In this document: piece after piece, positions 49,301 to 62,300 of the stretch
Position numbering within the stretch: position 1 is the first letter of the stretch
How the letters are laid out: every line of letters begins with the position of its first letter
Notes under the pieces: generated by a model
Databases searched by the model: none
The model's input: the letters and a program-made list of their open reading frames with translations, nothing else
What the model was told of the DNA's origin: nothing
Translations under genes and position numbers: made by a program
From: Gymnorhina tibicen
Taxonomy: Eukaryota; Chordata; Aves; Passeriformes; Artamidae
Length of the DNA: 64,000 nt
Assembly (NCBI GenBank): GCA_013399875.1
Contig: VXAZ01001670.1
Coordinates: 2,172,808 to 2,236,807, forward strand
Direction of reading: 5' to 3'

Positions 49301-52300
49301 TACACAGCCTTTGTCAGTCTATCACATACAGTAGGATAGCAGTCTTTTCTCCCCTTACCACACATTACTAAACTTTCACTCCTACTACACAGCTTTTGGC
49401 TAAAAGGGCTTCTGTGTTTATACCCATGAAAAATTAAAATAAAAACAGAATAAGAATTTTGGATGTACTCCTGCCTAAATTACACAACTATGATATTCAC
49501 TCACTGGAAACCACCACCATCCTCTTCCAACTGCATGCTGCAATGCATTCCTCCAGCACTGGGCTGTCAATTGCATCATTTGGGGCAAGCACCTTCTGCA
49601 CTCTCCATTTGCTGCAGATGCTTTGCAGAAACTCATCTACTGTTGTTGTACCACTTGCTCAGGACCTTGTTTAGCACCAGCAAGTCCACACCTGTGCTGG
49701 CAGGGCATGAGCTGTGCACTCAGACAAATCTCAAAGCAGCCTGACAGCCTACTATGGTTGGCTTCAGGCAAGAGATAGTGTTTCATGTTCTCAGTGACCT
49801 TGGCGTGGTGGGGAGGGAGAGGAAGCATGGTAACTGTCATAATAGAGCTGGTAGCAATTTTGATATCAGTAGAAGGAAGACAGGAGCGAGATTCAAGCCA
49901 GCTCTGGTGCCAGATAAAATAGAGACCAGGATTGCCAGAAACAGCTTCCCCTTGGGTTTTTGTTTTGTTCTTAGTTCAGATTCCTTCAGACAACTTCTAC
50001 AAAACCCAAACAACTACATTATAACCACAGACAGGCCTAACCATGATGTCTGGCTCCAGATCTAAACTCCTTACAGCCAGAGTGTTAGCTCAGCTCCCTT
50101 GAAAAAGCATCACCGTTTTCCAAATTTGTGCGTCAGGGGGGCTGTTAGTGCTCTCTCTTCTCCTCTCCAGGGAAAGGCTCCATATTCTTTGTGTGTCTTT
50201 CTTGATTAAAAGATACATTTTAAAAAACAAAAATGAAGGGAAATAACTGATGAAGTTCCTCAGAGGAGAGGATATCCTGCCTGCAGACACCCAGATGAGG
50301 AATAAGCTTTTCCAGGAGAAGCCCTCTGCATGCAAGCTGGGGGGTTTCATCTGCCTCCATTTCCACTGAGGACATGCTGGCAGGCTGGCACAACTCAGCA
50401 GAGCTCTCAAAAGAAAGAGAGGTACCATGCAAATTCTGCAGCTTCTAAAGTGAGGAAAGAATGATTCTGCAGTGAGTCCTACGTGAGACCCCTCCAAAGC
50501 AACACCACTGAACTCAGTCCTGCCTGACCTCCCAGCCACATTCACTGTGTCTGAAAGAGCCCTCATCTCTGCCCTGGGGACTCTCACCAGTCTAAGGAGA
50601 AGGTGCAGCTCTCACCCCATCAAAACACTATCAGCCAAGTGTCATTCAGCATATCCACACCAGGTGTCTGCGGCCAGGTGCTGGCTGGGGGGTGGCTGCA
50701 GGGCAGCCTTAGTGAGGAGAGGCCAGGGCTATCCCATTCTTGACACAGCCTGTTCCAAATAGCTCCAACCCGCCCACCACAGGGCACAGCTGAGCCCCTT
50801 GGCCAAGATAGTGGTACCTGAGGGAAAACATGTTTAAGAAAGGGCAGAAAACACTGCACAGGCAGTGAGGAGTGAGAAATGGTCCCATGGGCACTCAGGT
50901 CAGAGCAGGAGGGGAGGAGGCACTCCAGGTGCTGAAGCAGACAGTCCCCTCATGCCCCTGCTGAGGCCGTGGTGCAGCAGGTGGATATTTCCTGAAGGAA
51001 CTGCAGCTTGCAGCTGGCCAAGGTCAGCCCACCACAGTGTGTCACAATAAACAGAAAAAATCTACTTCGTTCGGTAGCTCTCCCTCTGTACCCAAGACCT
51101 AGGCAAGCAATTGCTCCTGGCCAGGTGATCTCTGGGTGATGTTGCTAGGGCTTCTGTGCCAGGCTGGATATGCCACAGGGACAGGTAGGAGAAGACAGGC
51201 AAACATAAATAACCCTGAACAGTACTAGAAACGGTCTTGATACTGTGGGAGAGACTATTCTCCCACACAGATCACACCAAACCCCTACCTACAACTCCTG
51301 ACTAATGAGGAAATGAAACAATTGTGTTTGGGAGGCACTTGAGGGCACGCATGACTTCCAGAGACACAGCAAAGTGTATGGAGATGCCTGCCTCCATTCC
51401 CTTGCTGGCGGTGAAGTTCGGCCACCATAATACACTCCCTCACTGTGGGTAAATCAAACACAAAATAGCTGGCTAAGCATTACCCCCACAGAAATCTCCC
51501 TAGCACATAAAGCTACAACAAGGTTCCCTTGCACCTCTAGGGGAACAGGAATCTTCATTTGCAACTAAAGCCTCTCAGCTCTGTGCCATCTAAAACCACT
51601 TCTGAGCCCACTATATGGCTGCCAGGCCTTTGGCAGAGAGCTCTAGGCCCTTGTAAAATGTTGAAGAGGTACAGGCCCAGGTAGTATCCTTCTCTCCCTC
51701 ATCTCTCTTTCTTTCTTTAGGCTAAACATAGCAAGTTCTGCTGAACTTTGGCTCAGCTTCATCTTAGCAATAAGTGCAGTGGTTTCTTCCTCTTCACTGC
51801 CATTCTGTTGCAGTCTTCTTTGCCTCCTCATTCCCTCACCTCAAGTCCTTGTTAATCTCAGTGTTGCCAGTCACCTCTGAGAGCTCTCCCAACCTGGACC
51901 CTTCCTCCTCTGCAGCCTGGAGCACCTCAAAACTCAGAGCATTTACTCTTTAAGAGAGTGGAGAGAGGGGAGGGAAAAATGGCAAGAGCCTTTTCCTTAA
52001 ATGTAGTTACCCGTATGTGCAAGAAAGAGTTTCACAAAAGGATTTAGCGTTCCTTTCCTCTGCTCTCCAGGCAGCCAGAAACTCAGCTCCTCAGCACAGA
52101 GCTCATCTCAGATGCAGAAGCAAGGCTACAGCACACAGAGGGGACAAGCTGCAGGGGAAGTCTGTGCAGCTGCAGAGCTTTACTGCTTGTTTCAGTCACT
52201 CAGGACTTGGTCTGAAGATGCTTTGCACTGAGAGAATGTGAAGGAAGGGACACACACATGGGTCCAGCAGAGAGGTGGCAGTGCCAGGGAGTACCAGGAT

Positions 52301-52639
52301 AAGGTGCCGGGTGCTCAGACAAGTGCACCACAGCTGTCCCCACAGTCCGACGGAGCCATGTACTGCCAGCCAACAGAATGCGAGGCTGAGAAAGAGCCGA
52401 AACTCCAACAGTTTCTCTGAAGACAATCTTGTGCGTGTGCCACGGAGACCATCCCCCTTGTAATGCCTCTGCGGCCTTCTTCCCCCTTCTCCCCCACTTC
52501 TGTGCTCCTGGAAGTGCTATGGACCACTTCTGGGCACAAAGGTCTCCTGCAGTTCATCACAGGCATTCAAAGCTGCTGGAACCTGAGCTGGAGATCAGGT
52601 ATAGTACAGTCCATAGCAAGCTATATTGCCCTCCATACT
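46321..52639. other. Long unremarkable non-coding stretch
   Basis: An A16 run occurs at 47348-47363. The longest frame (165 codons, minus strand, 50090-50587) has no recognisable domain and overlaps other frames. No repeats or elements were identified. Confidence 0.5.
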
Positions 52640-52670
52640 CCCCTCCTCCTCCCCACCCCCACTTACCCCC
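52640..52670 (-). other. Potential G-quadruplex on the minus strand
   Basis: Four C runs on the plus strand (52640-52643, 52651-52654, 52656-52660, 52666-52670) give four G runs on the minus strand with loops of 5, 1 and 7 nt. Confidence 0.55.
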
Positions 52671-55600
52671 TGTAAAAAGATGTCACATTCACCAAGGCTT
52701 AACAGTGAGAAGGGGGAAAAAAATCTGTCAAATTCTTAACTTCAAGTGGATTTACCCAAAGCCCCTTGGAAACAGCTGCTTGAGGAAGGTTTCTGACGAG
52801 CCCGTGTTCCAGATGCAGACATTTGGTTGCTCAGTCCCTTGCTGTTGCTTTAGTCTGTGCTCTTGCCACACCTGGACCTGTCCTCACCTGGAATAACCAG
52901 TCCCTTCCATCGCATCTGCCTAGGGCCCTGCTGCTGCTGGGAGGTGAGGCCCAGCTCCTCTCTGTTCCCTCCCTTAAGGAATGTGTCACAGGCATGGCCT
53001 CACCCACTCATACACCGCCTTGCTGCGACTGCCCACTGAGCACAGGGAGGAAGATCTAAAGCACTCACAGTAGCTTCTTCCCTGACACATCATGTACCAC
53101 ACAACTGCCCTGTGCTTACAAGCTTGGGAAAAAAACCCACTATGAAATCACAACCTTCCTTTATCATCACTGTGCAACAATAAGCTCTGTGCCAGCAGTG
53201 CTGGATTCAGCCCCGAGCACGTTTTCGAGGCTGGGCAGCAGTATCACTTTGCAGCCAGGTAACAGGAACTCCCAGAGAAGTCCCACTTTTATGCCACACA
53301 GCAAAGAAGGGTACATTAGCAAAACAAAGCTATACAGGGCTACTTGAGCATGCTCTGAACGAGCTGGTTTGGATTTCAGCAGAAAGACAGCCTCATTCAT
53401 GTGGACTTTATATCCAGATGAGATCCAGGCTATATTAATTCAAGTGCAAAGCACCATGAGATTGTATCTAGGCTGAGTTATCGCTGAGTTAATACACTTT
53501 AAGTAATACAGACAAGAACAGAACCTCTCTTTCTTGAATACATTATGTGCCTTGCCACGAGATCCTGGGATTCATTTGGCTGGTGAAACCCCAGGAAACT
53601 TGAAGGACAGACTACCTTCTTTTCTTTGGAAGCCTATTCTCCAAAGCTGGTGTGCTACATATGCCTCATTCTCCCAAAGAAATTTCTTTTCGACACTTTA
53701 TCAGATGACACAATTCACATTTTTAAATTTGTAAAAATGGGATGTTAGAAAACATATAGCCTGTAGAAATGTTTTCATGTCTCCTTCTTAACTTTCTGCA
53801 GAAAACAGTTCATGTTTAAAAAAAAAAGAGGTAATTTATTTTTCATTTTCACACTGGTCACTAGGCAGAAAACTAATTTAGAGACATGTGGACTTATGCT
53901 GTTTGTAAGCATAAGGCATTTCATATTCTCAACTGTATTAGCAAATTCCTCAAGAAAAGACTTTCCTAAATCTCAGTGCTTCTCTTATGAAATTTAACAA
54001 AACACTCAATTTTTTAAGAATTATTTTCAAGTCTTCTGTGTTAACTACTATTGTTCTGAGTGATGGCAGTAATCTGGAGAAATTGTTACTCACTCTGGAA
54101 AAGCTTAATCAAAGAGCAAACAAGCAAAAAAGGCTTGACACCCAAAGCCACAAGGAAGCAGTCCCTTGCCCTGAACTGCTCATTCATTCCCTCCTTCAAA
54201 GGTTATTTCTTCAGCCAGGCTCTCCATAAATGCAAACTCTTGTTCAGCTTCTTCTTCAGAATGTGTGAGACTGTGCAGAGAAACTGCTTCTGCATTGCTA
54301 CATTCTGTTTGCAAAATGTTACCTGTTACCCTTGCAAACATTGTTAAGTGAGTCATGGACAGCCTCAGTGTAATGGCAAGACAGCAAACCAAAGCTCTTC
54401 AGCCATTACCTTTAGTGTTCAGAGCAAGCAAAAGTAAGGAAGTTCATGGAGAAAAATGTCATTAAGGTTGTGCCATGGCAGAGATGACTACATAGGTACT
54501 GTTCATCTCTGAGACTTAATGTTTCCAGATGCCTCATAAATGATAATTTTTACTTGGACTAATTACAGACATGCTGTGGTGACTCCCCAGACAGACTTTT
54601 ATGTTATTGGTCTTATTATTATTATTATAAGTAGCATTCAGAACCTGTGGTCCTTTGACACTTAGCACCACGCATATGTAAGTATGCAAATATGGTCTTT
54701 ACTGCAAATACTTTGTAATTTGAGGCCTCGTCCGCATCATTTTTGTTCAAATGTAACTATCCCACTTCACAGGAATGATTTTACAAGAATATTTCACTGA
54801 AAAAAAGTTATGTAACTATAACCACATTTATGTTAGTCTAGTTTACATCTCCAAAGGACCTATTCTGAAGTAAGTATGTTGTACCAAAGTAATATTCATG
54901 CCAGAATTATACCAGGTTGACTATACTGGGATCCAAAATCACAGTGAAACCAGTAGTCAAAGAGTCTGATCAAAACTGGGGCACACATAAGTTGAGGGCA
55001 GAACATACAGTCAGTACAGACATCAGCAATTTTATATCTGCACTTCAACATAACTCCAGTAAGAGTCTTCTATCTGAAACAGACGCCTTGTTTGCAATAG
55101 CTTTCTCTGGTGTGTTCGACTGGCTTTTTAACTCTATTATACTGAGGCTGCACTGTTACTCACCTCTTACTAAATTCCAGGGAATCCACATGAATTAGCA
55201 GCATTATGAATGTCCAGAAAGAAGGAAGCTCATGCCTTACTATTCACTAGAGAATCTGCAAGACACTGACCAACCAATGGATCCTCTGATGCACTCACAG
55301 TAAGATGTGAGCCTCAGCTGAACTCCTCTGTAATTGGGGCATTTGGACAGTCCCTGTCCCATGTGGATTTCCTGGACTCTAATAAGCATGAGCTCATTCT
55401 GCAGTCTTTCCCTAAGGTATAATAATAAGGTCTCTACCTGTCACCTATTTCACGAAACTTGTGTGAACTTAATACCTTCCGGACTCTGACTGGGTGCAAA
55501 AATGCATTTGAAATTAGATAACAGATTCAAAAGCTACACAGACTTACCCAGTGCAATCACACACTCAGTATTCCCTTAGAAAAGCAGGCCAAACACTAAA

Positions 55601-58600
55601 TTCAAATTAAACTGACAGGGCATTTTTCTAAGGAACACAATTATCTGTATTTAATTTTCTTTAAAACCAAAACAAAACCAGACAGACAAACAACACCCGC
55701 AATGAAACAAGGCCAAAAAGAGCTGGATGTGGAATCAGGAGCCCTCACCTGTGCAGTGCTCTATTTCTTCCTGCTTCACTCTTCTTGTGCTGCCATATCC
55801 CTCCTTGCTAATGAGCATCATCCTACCTCAACCCAACTTTGCCTTATGTGAAGCATAGGAAGAGGGTAGGCAAGGACTTCGTGAGTGCTCCTGGAGTCTG
55901 TAATTGGTGGCAGATTGAGGGCTAACAGTTTCCTTGGCCCCTGAGATGTGCACGGACTAACAACAATCTTTCACATGCTGGTAAATTGCCACTATTGTGC
56001 ACAAACCTCTGGAACTGAAAGACAAATTATTCTTCCAGATTTAGTGCCTCTTTTTACCAGTTTCTCTGTTTCAAACCACCCCTGTTCACTCTAGATCTCT
56101 TACGGAACTTGAGAATTTGAAGTGGTGATTGTAGGCTGCAACCTGGATAGCTTTTTTCCTTCTGAGTTCTCTTACTCCAAGGTAGGTGGGTAGATCCTCT
56201 GCATGTTCCAATACTAGACATTTTTCTTGGAAGAAAATGCAGCAGACAGCTACATTCTCCAGAGGCAGATCACAGGATAAATAGATCTGGATTGTGTTGG
56301 TCCCATATGAGGTATCAATTCTATGTCTTTGTCTTATCACTCCATTCCTCGCGCTTCCCAAACCCAAAACACTTTCTCTGAATAATCACAACTGCACTGA
56401 TTTCTTCCCTCTGCAAGCGAGCCAGAGCCTGCACTGATATTTTTAGGTAACCCACTTGCTCTGTTTTCTTTCCCCTCTGTGAATAGATCCTTCACTTATT
56501 CTAACCCATAATCTCACATACATTTCTTGTCTCTTTCTTGTTCTAGCAGTCTCTCAGAACTGCAAATGCAGCACCTACTGCTTACATACAGGGCTACACT
56601 ATCACTTTACGCTGGGGTTTTCTTGTGTTCGGCCCTCTCCCAGGGCTGAACCAGAAGTGCACGACCAGAGGCACAGAGCTAGAGGCTGCAAAAAGACCTT
56701 CACAAAAGTAGTAAGTGGCTGAATGATACAGAAAGCCAAGCAAAAATTCCAGTTAATATTTTTATGTTTATTCATCAAAGCTGATAAAGATCCTATTCCA
56801 AAGGAAGGGGGGTAAAAGACCCAGCCAGCAAAGGAAGGTAATCTACAACCAAAGAAGTTTCTCTTCTAAATTCTCTCCTGTTTCATAGTGACAGTTGGCA
56901 TAAAATATCACTGCTCTGACACGAGGAAGCCTTGGTGCCAAGTTTGTGGAAGTATGAACAACAAAACCAGTAACAAGGCAGGAGAGGATCAGTCAGTCCT
57001 TTTGTGGCTGTGTCCAACCCATGCTTCTGCTGTCTCCAAGGAATTCCCCCTTTGATTCTAACCATATCCTGGTTTTTCATTTTTCTCATCTTCTGCTTTG
57101 GGAATCTTAGGAATGTCTTTTTACACATATCTCTTTCAGCCTGTGTGCTTTGTCCTACCCATCTCCTTTTTTTCCTCATGCTTTCCATTCTCCATCCCAG
57201 TCTTTCAGTTTCTCTTTCCTTTTTCTTTTGGACCACAAACAACCCCCTTCCCCTGCATGTCAACAGCAGTGGGAAGTAACCTAATTAATAGTTTCTTGAT
57301 AGGCTACCCCACACATGCACACACCCATCCCCCCAGTATCCCACTGGCAATTCAACAGCCTTCTCTCAAGAAAGGAAAATATTTCCATACTAATTAATAA
57401 CAACATCGGGTATTTCTGGGCGGAAGGATCTGGGATTCCCATCTGGGCCTAGATCTCTCGAGCTGATGGAGCAACTGTACCTCAGAGCACATTTCCTTTT
57501 CCAAACCCTTGTGTTATTAACTGTTTACACTGTTCTCAGTATCAAACATCTTTGCAGCCTGGCTTCTATGTTAACTGGTATCTGCAGTCGAGTTCAGGCC
57601 GAATTCCTTCAGCACTCAGACTGTTTCTCTCATTTAGCACATGGCACTTGTTCAGAAACCTACATTGCTTCCTTTCTCTCTTCTCCATCAGGATTCACAC
57701 CAGCCAAGGACCTTTGCACGCTGTGGTTCTCAAAGGAAACAGATGCTACTAGATCCATTTAAAACATCTCTACTGCTTGACTTCCCCTGACATCCACTTC
57801 CCTGGCTCTGTTTCTGCCACAACCACTTGCAAAAAAACATCAAGCATGGTTTTTGAAGTATTTTACAGAGAAGGAATAGTTCTCAGGCTGACTGATCTAC
57901 AGCACAGATTTTTTTTTTCAGATGTAGTAAGATAGTCCTACTCCTGTCTTCACCCAGGAGAGGGGAAAGGTAGTAAATGCTTCATTAAGGACTGTCCTCA
58001 GAGATGGGCTTCCAGAGAAGAGAGGAAGCATATGAGAATTTTGCTGTCCTGTCTTGGAATCACCAACAAGGGAGAGCTGTGTCTTCTGCCTCTAGAGGTG
58101 ACCTGACACAACATGACTACTTGCTTCTTCTGCATCACAGGCCAGAAAAAAAAAAGAAAAGCAAATAAAGTGTGAGAAACACCAGTGCTTCTGAAAAAAA
58201 ATGCAAAAGACAGAGCTCTTCCCAGTAAGAAAAAGCAATACAGGTCCTACACCATCTATCAGCTCCTTAAAGCTAAGACAAATAAGCAAGAGTATTTCCT
58301 AGAAGCCCCTGTGTTAGGGGACATCAGTATTGAAGCAAGACTTCCATTCTCCATCACATACACAGGAGGACAACAGGCTGTCTCCAGGGACTGTTGAAAA
58401 AGCAGAAACACCAGCAGCAGCTGCAGAAACGTTCACAGTATGCAGGAAGATGCCCACAAAAACAGGTCCTTCTCCTGCACAGAGTGACCTGGAAAAATAC
58501 TTCCAGAAGAATACTCGTATAAAACAAATGTGCAAGGAGCACATTTATGAAGCAGTGGGCCAATGAAAGGCATCTTCAAAACAGAGCAATAAGGAAGGAA

Positions 58601-58959
58601 GAGTAAAACACAGAAAACTAAGATAAGTGAGGTGCCCCCAGTTATTCTGTCACAGCAGTGCTGCCTGCTCAGCCTTCACAGCGTCACATCATCCACATGT
58701 CCACTTCCCACGCCAGCCTTCTTCTGACCAGCCTTTCATCCTTTGGCTGCTGTCCAAGCCTCAGTGCATTCTCACTGTTCCCAGTGCCTGCTTGGCCACA
58801 GTGTGGCCCAGTCTGCCCCATCTCCAGAAACAACCATCCTTGTACAGCAAAGCACATGTTTCCATCCACAAAGCTGAAAGAAGGAAGGATGGAAGGAATG
58901 AAAGAAGAAAGGATCCCTCTTAAAGAAGGGGGAAGAAGGATGGAGACAGAGGCAAATAG
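52671..58959. other. Long unremarkable non-coding stretch
   Basis: A (TTA)5 run lies at 54613-54627. A faint MIR-like antisense phrase (CACAGACTTACCCAGTGCAATCACACA) occurs near 55537-55563 and is too short to call. Pyrimidine-rich DNA spans about 57100-57240. No genes were recognised. Confidence 0.5.
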
Positions 58960-59340
58960 GAGGGAGAGTGAGAGGGGCCATAAATTCCCTTCTAATTCCA
59001 AATAATTCCGATTACACGGATGAGTAGTTTTCAATCAGAAAGATAATCTCAAAGATAGATGGCAGGATAATTGCTCGTCGGCGCGACGTAAATATTGTGT
59101 CGTTTCTATTAATCTCAGCGAATCGGGTGTCAGGGTTGTCACTCATTCATCAAAACAAATTAAAAAAAAACATATTAAAAAAAGAGAGAGATGCTGGAGG
59201 GAGGGGGATGTGTATCCAATAAGCAGCTGAAGGCGTGCGAGGTAATGAATGCTGCTTACATGCTGTTTGCATTTTTTAGTTTATAAAAGCTAAAGGTAAC
59301 TCAGGCAGTAGATCTTTATTAAACTCTTGGTAAGCACTGC
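58960..59340. promoter_or_regulatory. Strong candidate conserved regulatory element
   Basis: An A/T-rich block with a tight CpG cluster: five CpGs within 59076-59088, then more at 59101, 59119 and 59124, about eight in 50 nt where neighbouring DNA has almost none. It also carries TAATTCC, CCGATTACACGG, AGATAATC, AAAGATAGATGG, GGATAATTGC, TATTAATCTC, AATGAATGC and TTTGCAT words, and an E-box-like CAGCTG at 59224-59229. It has no open frame of note. Persistence of CpG in methylation-prone A/T-rich DNA suggests selection or lack of germline methylation. This is the block I would test first as a developmental enhancer. Confidence 0.5.
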
Positions 59341-62300
59341 AAGAGGCACTGCTGCACACAGGACTGAGCAATAGAACTGCAGAACGGGACTGGTTGCAAA
59401 ACAAGGGAGGGAAGGAAGTGGATAATACACCCTAGATGTGGGGGTGAATAGTCTGAGCATTAACAACAGGCAGGAGGTATTGCAGAATCACTGTACCTGG
59501 AGGAAAGGACACAGATCACAGCACAAAACAAAGGCAGTGCCTTCATCTGTCAAGTATAGGAGTGGGCAGGGAATGGAGAGTGATGTGGAGAGGTCAGCTA
59601 GCAGGGCACACAGTGCCTTGATGCAATTTTGCCATGCTGGCTGCAGGATGGCAGCATGTCACTGTTCCACTGCTGTATCAACCTGTCTGCCTAGTATTTC
59701 ATCCCCAGGCACTGTGCACCTCCACCCCCTGCCCTTGCAAACCACCTGGCCTCAGACATCTTTCTCACAGCCCTTTGGTTCCATGACTCTACTGTATTGG
59801 CTTAGTTCATTACTGCTGACCCAGCAGGACCGACTCCCCCCTGCACCCCCCAGCACTCTCCCCCTCTCCTGGAACATGGTCCCTTGCCTGGGACGGTGCC
59901 CCGGTCTGGGACCTACAGGTAACAGCTTGGGTCATGCACTGGTCAGTCACCAGTGTTTCCCCACTGACTACACAGAGAAATTCTTTGGGAAGACCCTTAT
60001 TCCATTCTGATATCCATTTCCTGAGGGCTGGCACCACCTTCCTCAGGTCAGGAGCCCTAGATTTAGCTTCTGTACAAGGGATTTTCTCTAGTGGATGCTG
60101 GGCTGAAACTACCACTCACATGACACAGCTGGCACAGCTTTCCTGGTAGAGATCAGGTAGGAACAAATAACCTCAAAGAAAAGGCTCCCCATACAACTTT
60201 CCCCATACCCAAGGATACAGTCATATCTTTCCAAGACTGGAAAACTTCTGCTTGACAGTAGCCACCAGCTATGCCATCCTGTGCTGCAGTTCACCAGAGC
60301 TGGTGAACTAGTCAAGGCTGGATTAGCATTTGAACAAATAAGTTCCCCAGAAAATTCAGCCGTGGGCAGGAGCAGTTCATAACTGCGAGGAAGACTCTCC
60401 AAGCCAGGATTGTTTGAACATGCTGCTCACTGCTGTGATGCAACAGGGAGGCCTTTCAGTGCATCATGGTCATCTGTAGTCACTGAAGTGGTGCTCTTCA
60501 AACAAGTCACCTCGGTTTGCTCTTGAACAAAACTGTTTCCCTTTCCTTGCCTGTAGTCTGGAGCAGCCAAAACACCACCTGAAGCTTGTGCTCTTGACTG
60601 GTGTATCCTAAGTACTTTGAGATGAAAGAAATGCAAAGCTATTAAGTTTTTAGACCAGACTTAGTTTGTCAACAGGTCAGACAAGTTTTGCCCTCCTGAG
60701 CTCCAGGAAGAAGCTGACAGGTTTTGGCTGTAAGTTAGCTTAGTGCTTTGCAAACAGCTCCCTAACACAAGGACCTGAACCAGTGCCCAGGGGCTGTCTT
60801 CACTAAACGGATTTGAAAAATGCTAATATTTCATCCTTGGCCACATCAGTGTTTCTGTTCATTTACTGCTGCTCTTTGCTATGTGAATTTGTTTATTTAA
60901 AAAGCCATTCCATTGGTAGCTCCTGTTGAAATTTGGGAACAAATTCTCCATGAACATCCTCCTGCCAGGCTACAACAGCACTGGTCCCAATGTAGGGCAA
61001 GATTCATTAGGATTGAGTGCTGTTCTCACTGCACGGTCCTCTGGGACAGAGGGAGCAGGGATACTTGTCCCAGCAATACATTTAACCTGTCAATCCAGCC
61101 AGCAACGCAATATCCGCTGGGGATTTCAGTTGCTTCTGTGATCCTGCCTTATCTCCCTACATCCCCCGGCATGCCCACCACTCGGTGAAATGTCACTTCT
61201 CTCTCCCCTTCTTCCAAGATGGAAGTGAACTTGTGTGCCTGGCAAGGGTCTGACAGACATGAGCTGAAAGGCTGTCAAGGACCCACTGAAAAGCAGGCAA
61301 GCCATACTGTGTCAGATTTCGGGGTGTAACACTGCAGCCTTCTGTCTGCTCTTGGGCTAACTCTAAATGGAACCTTTGATAGGCAGCCAGGCAGCTGTCA
61401 TCACAGGGTCAGCCTCAGAAGCAGGAGGGTAGGAGCACCTGGGAAGCACATGCCAGTGAACAGAGAATAGCAGTAGTATTGTAAGGCTCAGTACTGCAGG
61501 GAACCAGGAACACCAGAATTAGAGTCAAGCATTGGATAATGGGATAGACCAAGGGCATCCATCCATAAATCCTGAAAAAATCTCAGTTCCACAGTGACTT
61601 CCCAGGGGTGAAGTGTCCCAAAAAACCAGCCTCCAGCTAACTCCTCGATGCTCATGTCCCTCTCTGAGAAGATAGCCTAGAGGAGACTCTTCAAGGGGAA
61701 AGACTGCAAAGGTAATTCTCTTCAATAACCACCCAGTGTCGTTTTTCATTTCCCATGGGTGAGGACAGTATCAGCCTCTGATTTCCCTATAACTGGTGTC
61801 AGAGCATCTAAACATGACTTAATGCTCAAAAAGAATTTGCCATTTCTCTGTATGTCACACCTTTCCCAGTGAGTGCCCGAATGGCTCTACAACGAATGAC
61901 TGAGCTCACCTATGAAGGATGTGAGGGAAGAGTAAAACCACACTGAAGGGAAGCTCCTCAATTCCCTTACTCAGTGGTCTGATCCCTATGCCCATGGAAG
62001 TCGGAGTTAGAATTACAAGCTTAAAGAATTAAAACTGTATAAGCTATACACACCAATACACAAATAATTAACTTACTGATTTAGTCAGTGCTCTCATTCC
62101 GGAACAAGGGTTGGTCTTTTGTTTAGTGGACTTCTTTCAAAGTACCTCTGCAACAGCTTTGCAAGATAACCAGCTGACAATCTAGACCTTCAGGTAACAC
62201 TTTTTTCAGAGACATTCTTGGAAAACCAGCAACTGTGGAGTGAAAGTTCTGTCACAAATGAGAAAGTGGATGAAACTGAAAATGTTAGTAAAGAATAAAC

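Noticed and set aside
50090..50587. 165-codon minus-strand frame
   Set aside because: No recognisable protein features and overlapped by frames in other phases. Expected by chance.
55510..55600. Short MIR-like antisense phrase
   Set aside because: Only about 27 nt match and no neighbouring MIR blocks follow in order.
59438..60010. Longest open frame, 190 codons on the plus strand
   Set aside because: No domain or family resemblance, no conserved-looking exon borders, and the length is about what six-frame chance predicts for 64 kb. Overlapping frames of good length exist on the other strand.
60288..60309. Hairpin as a terminator or microRNA precursor
   Set aside because: The stem is only 10 bp with a 2-nt loop, too short for a microRNA precursor, and no transcription-unit context exists.
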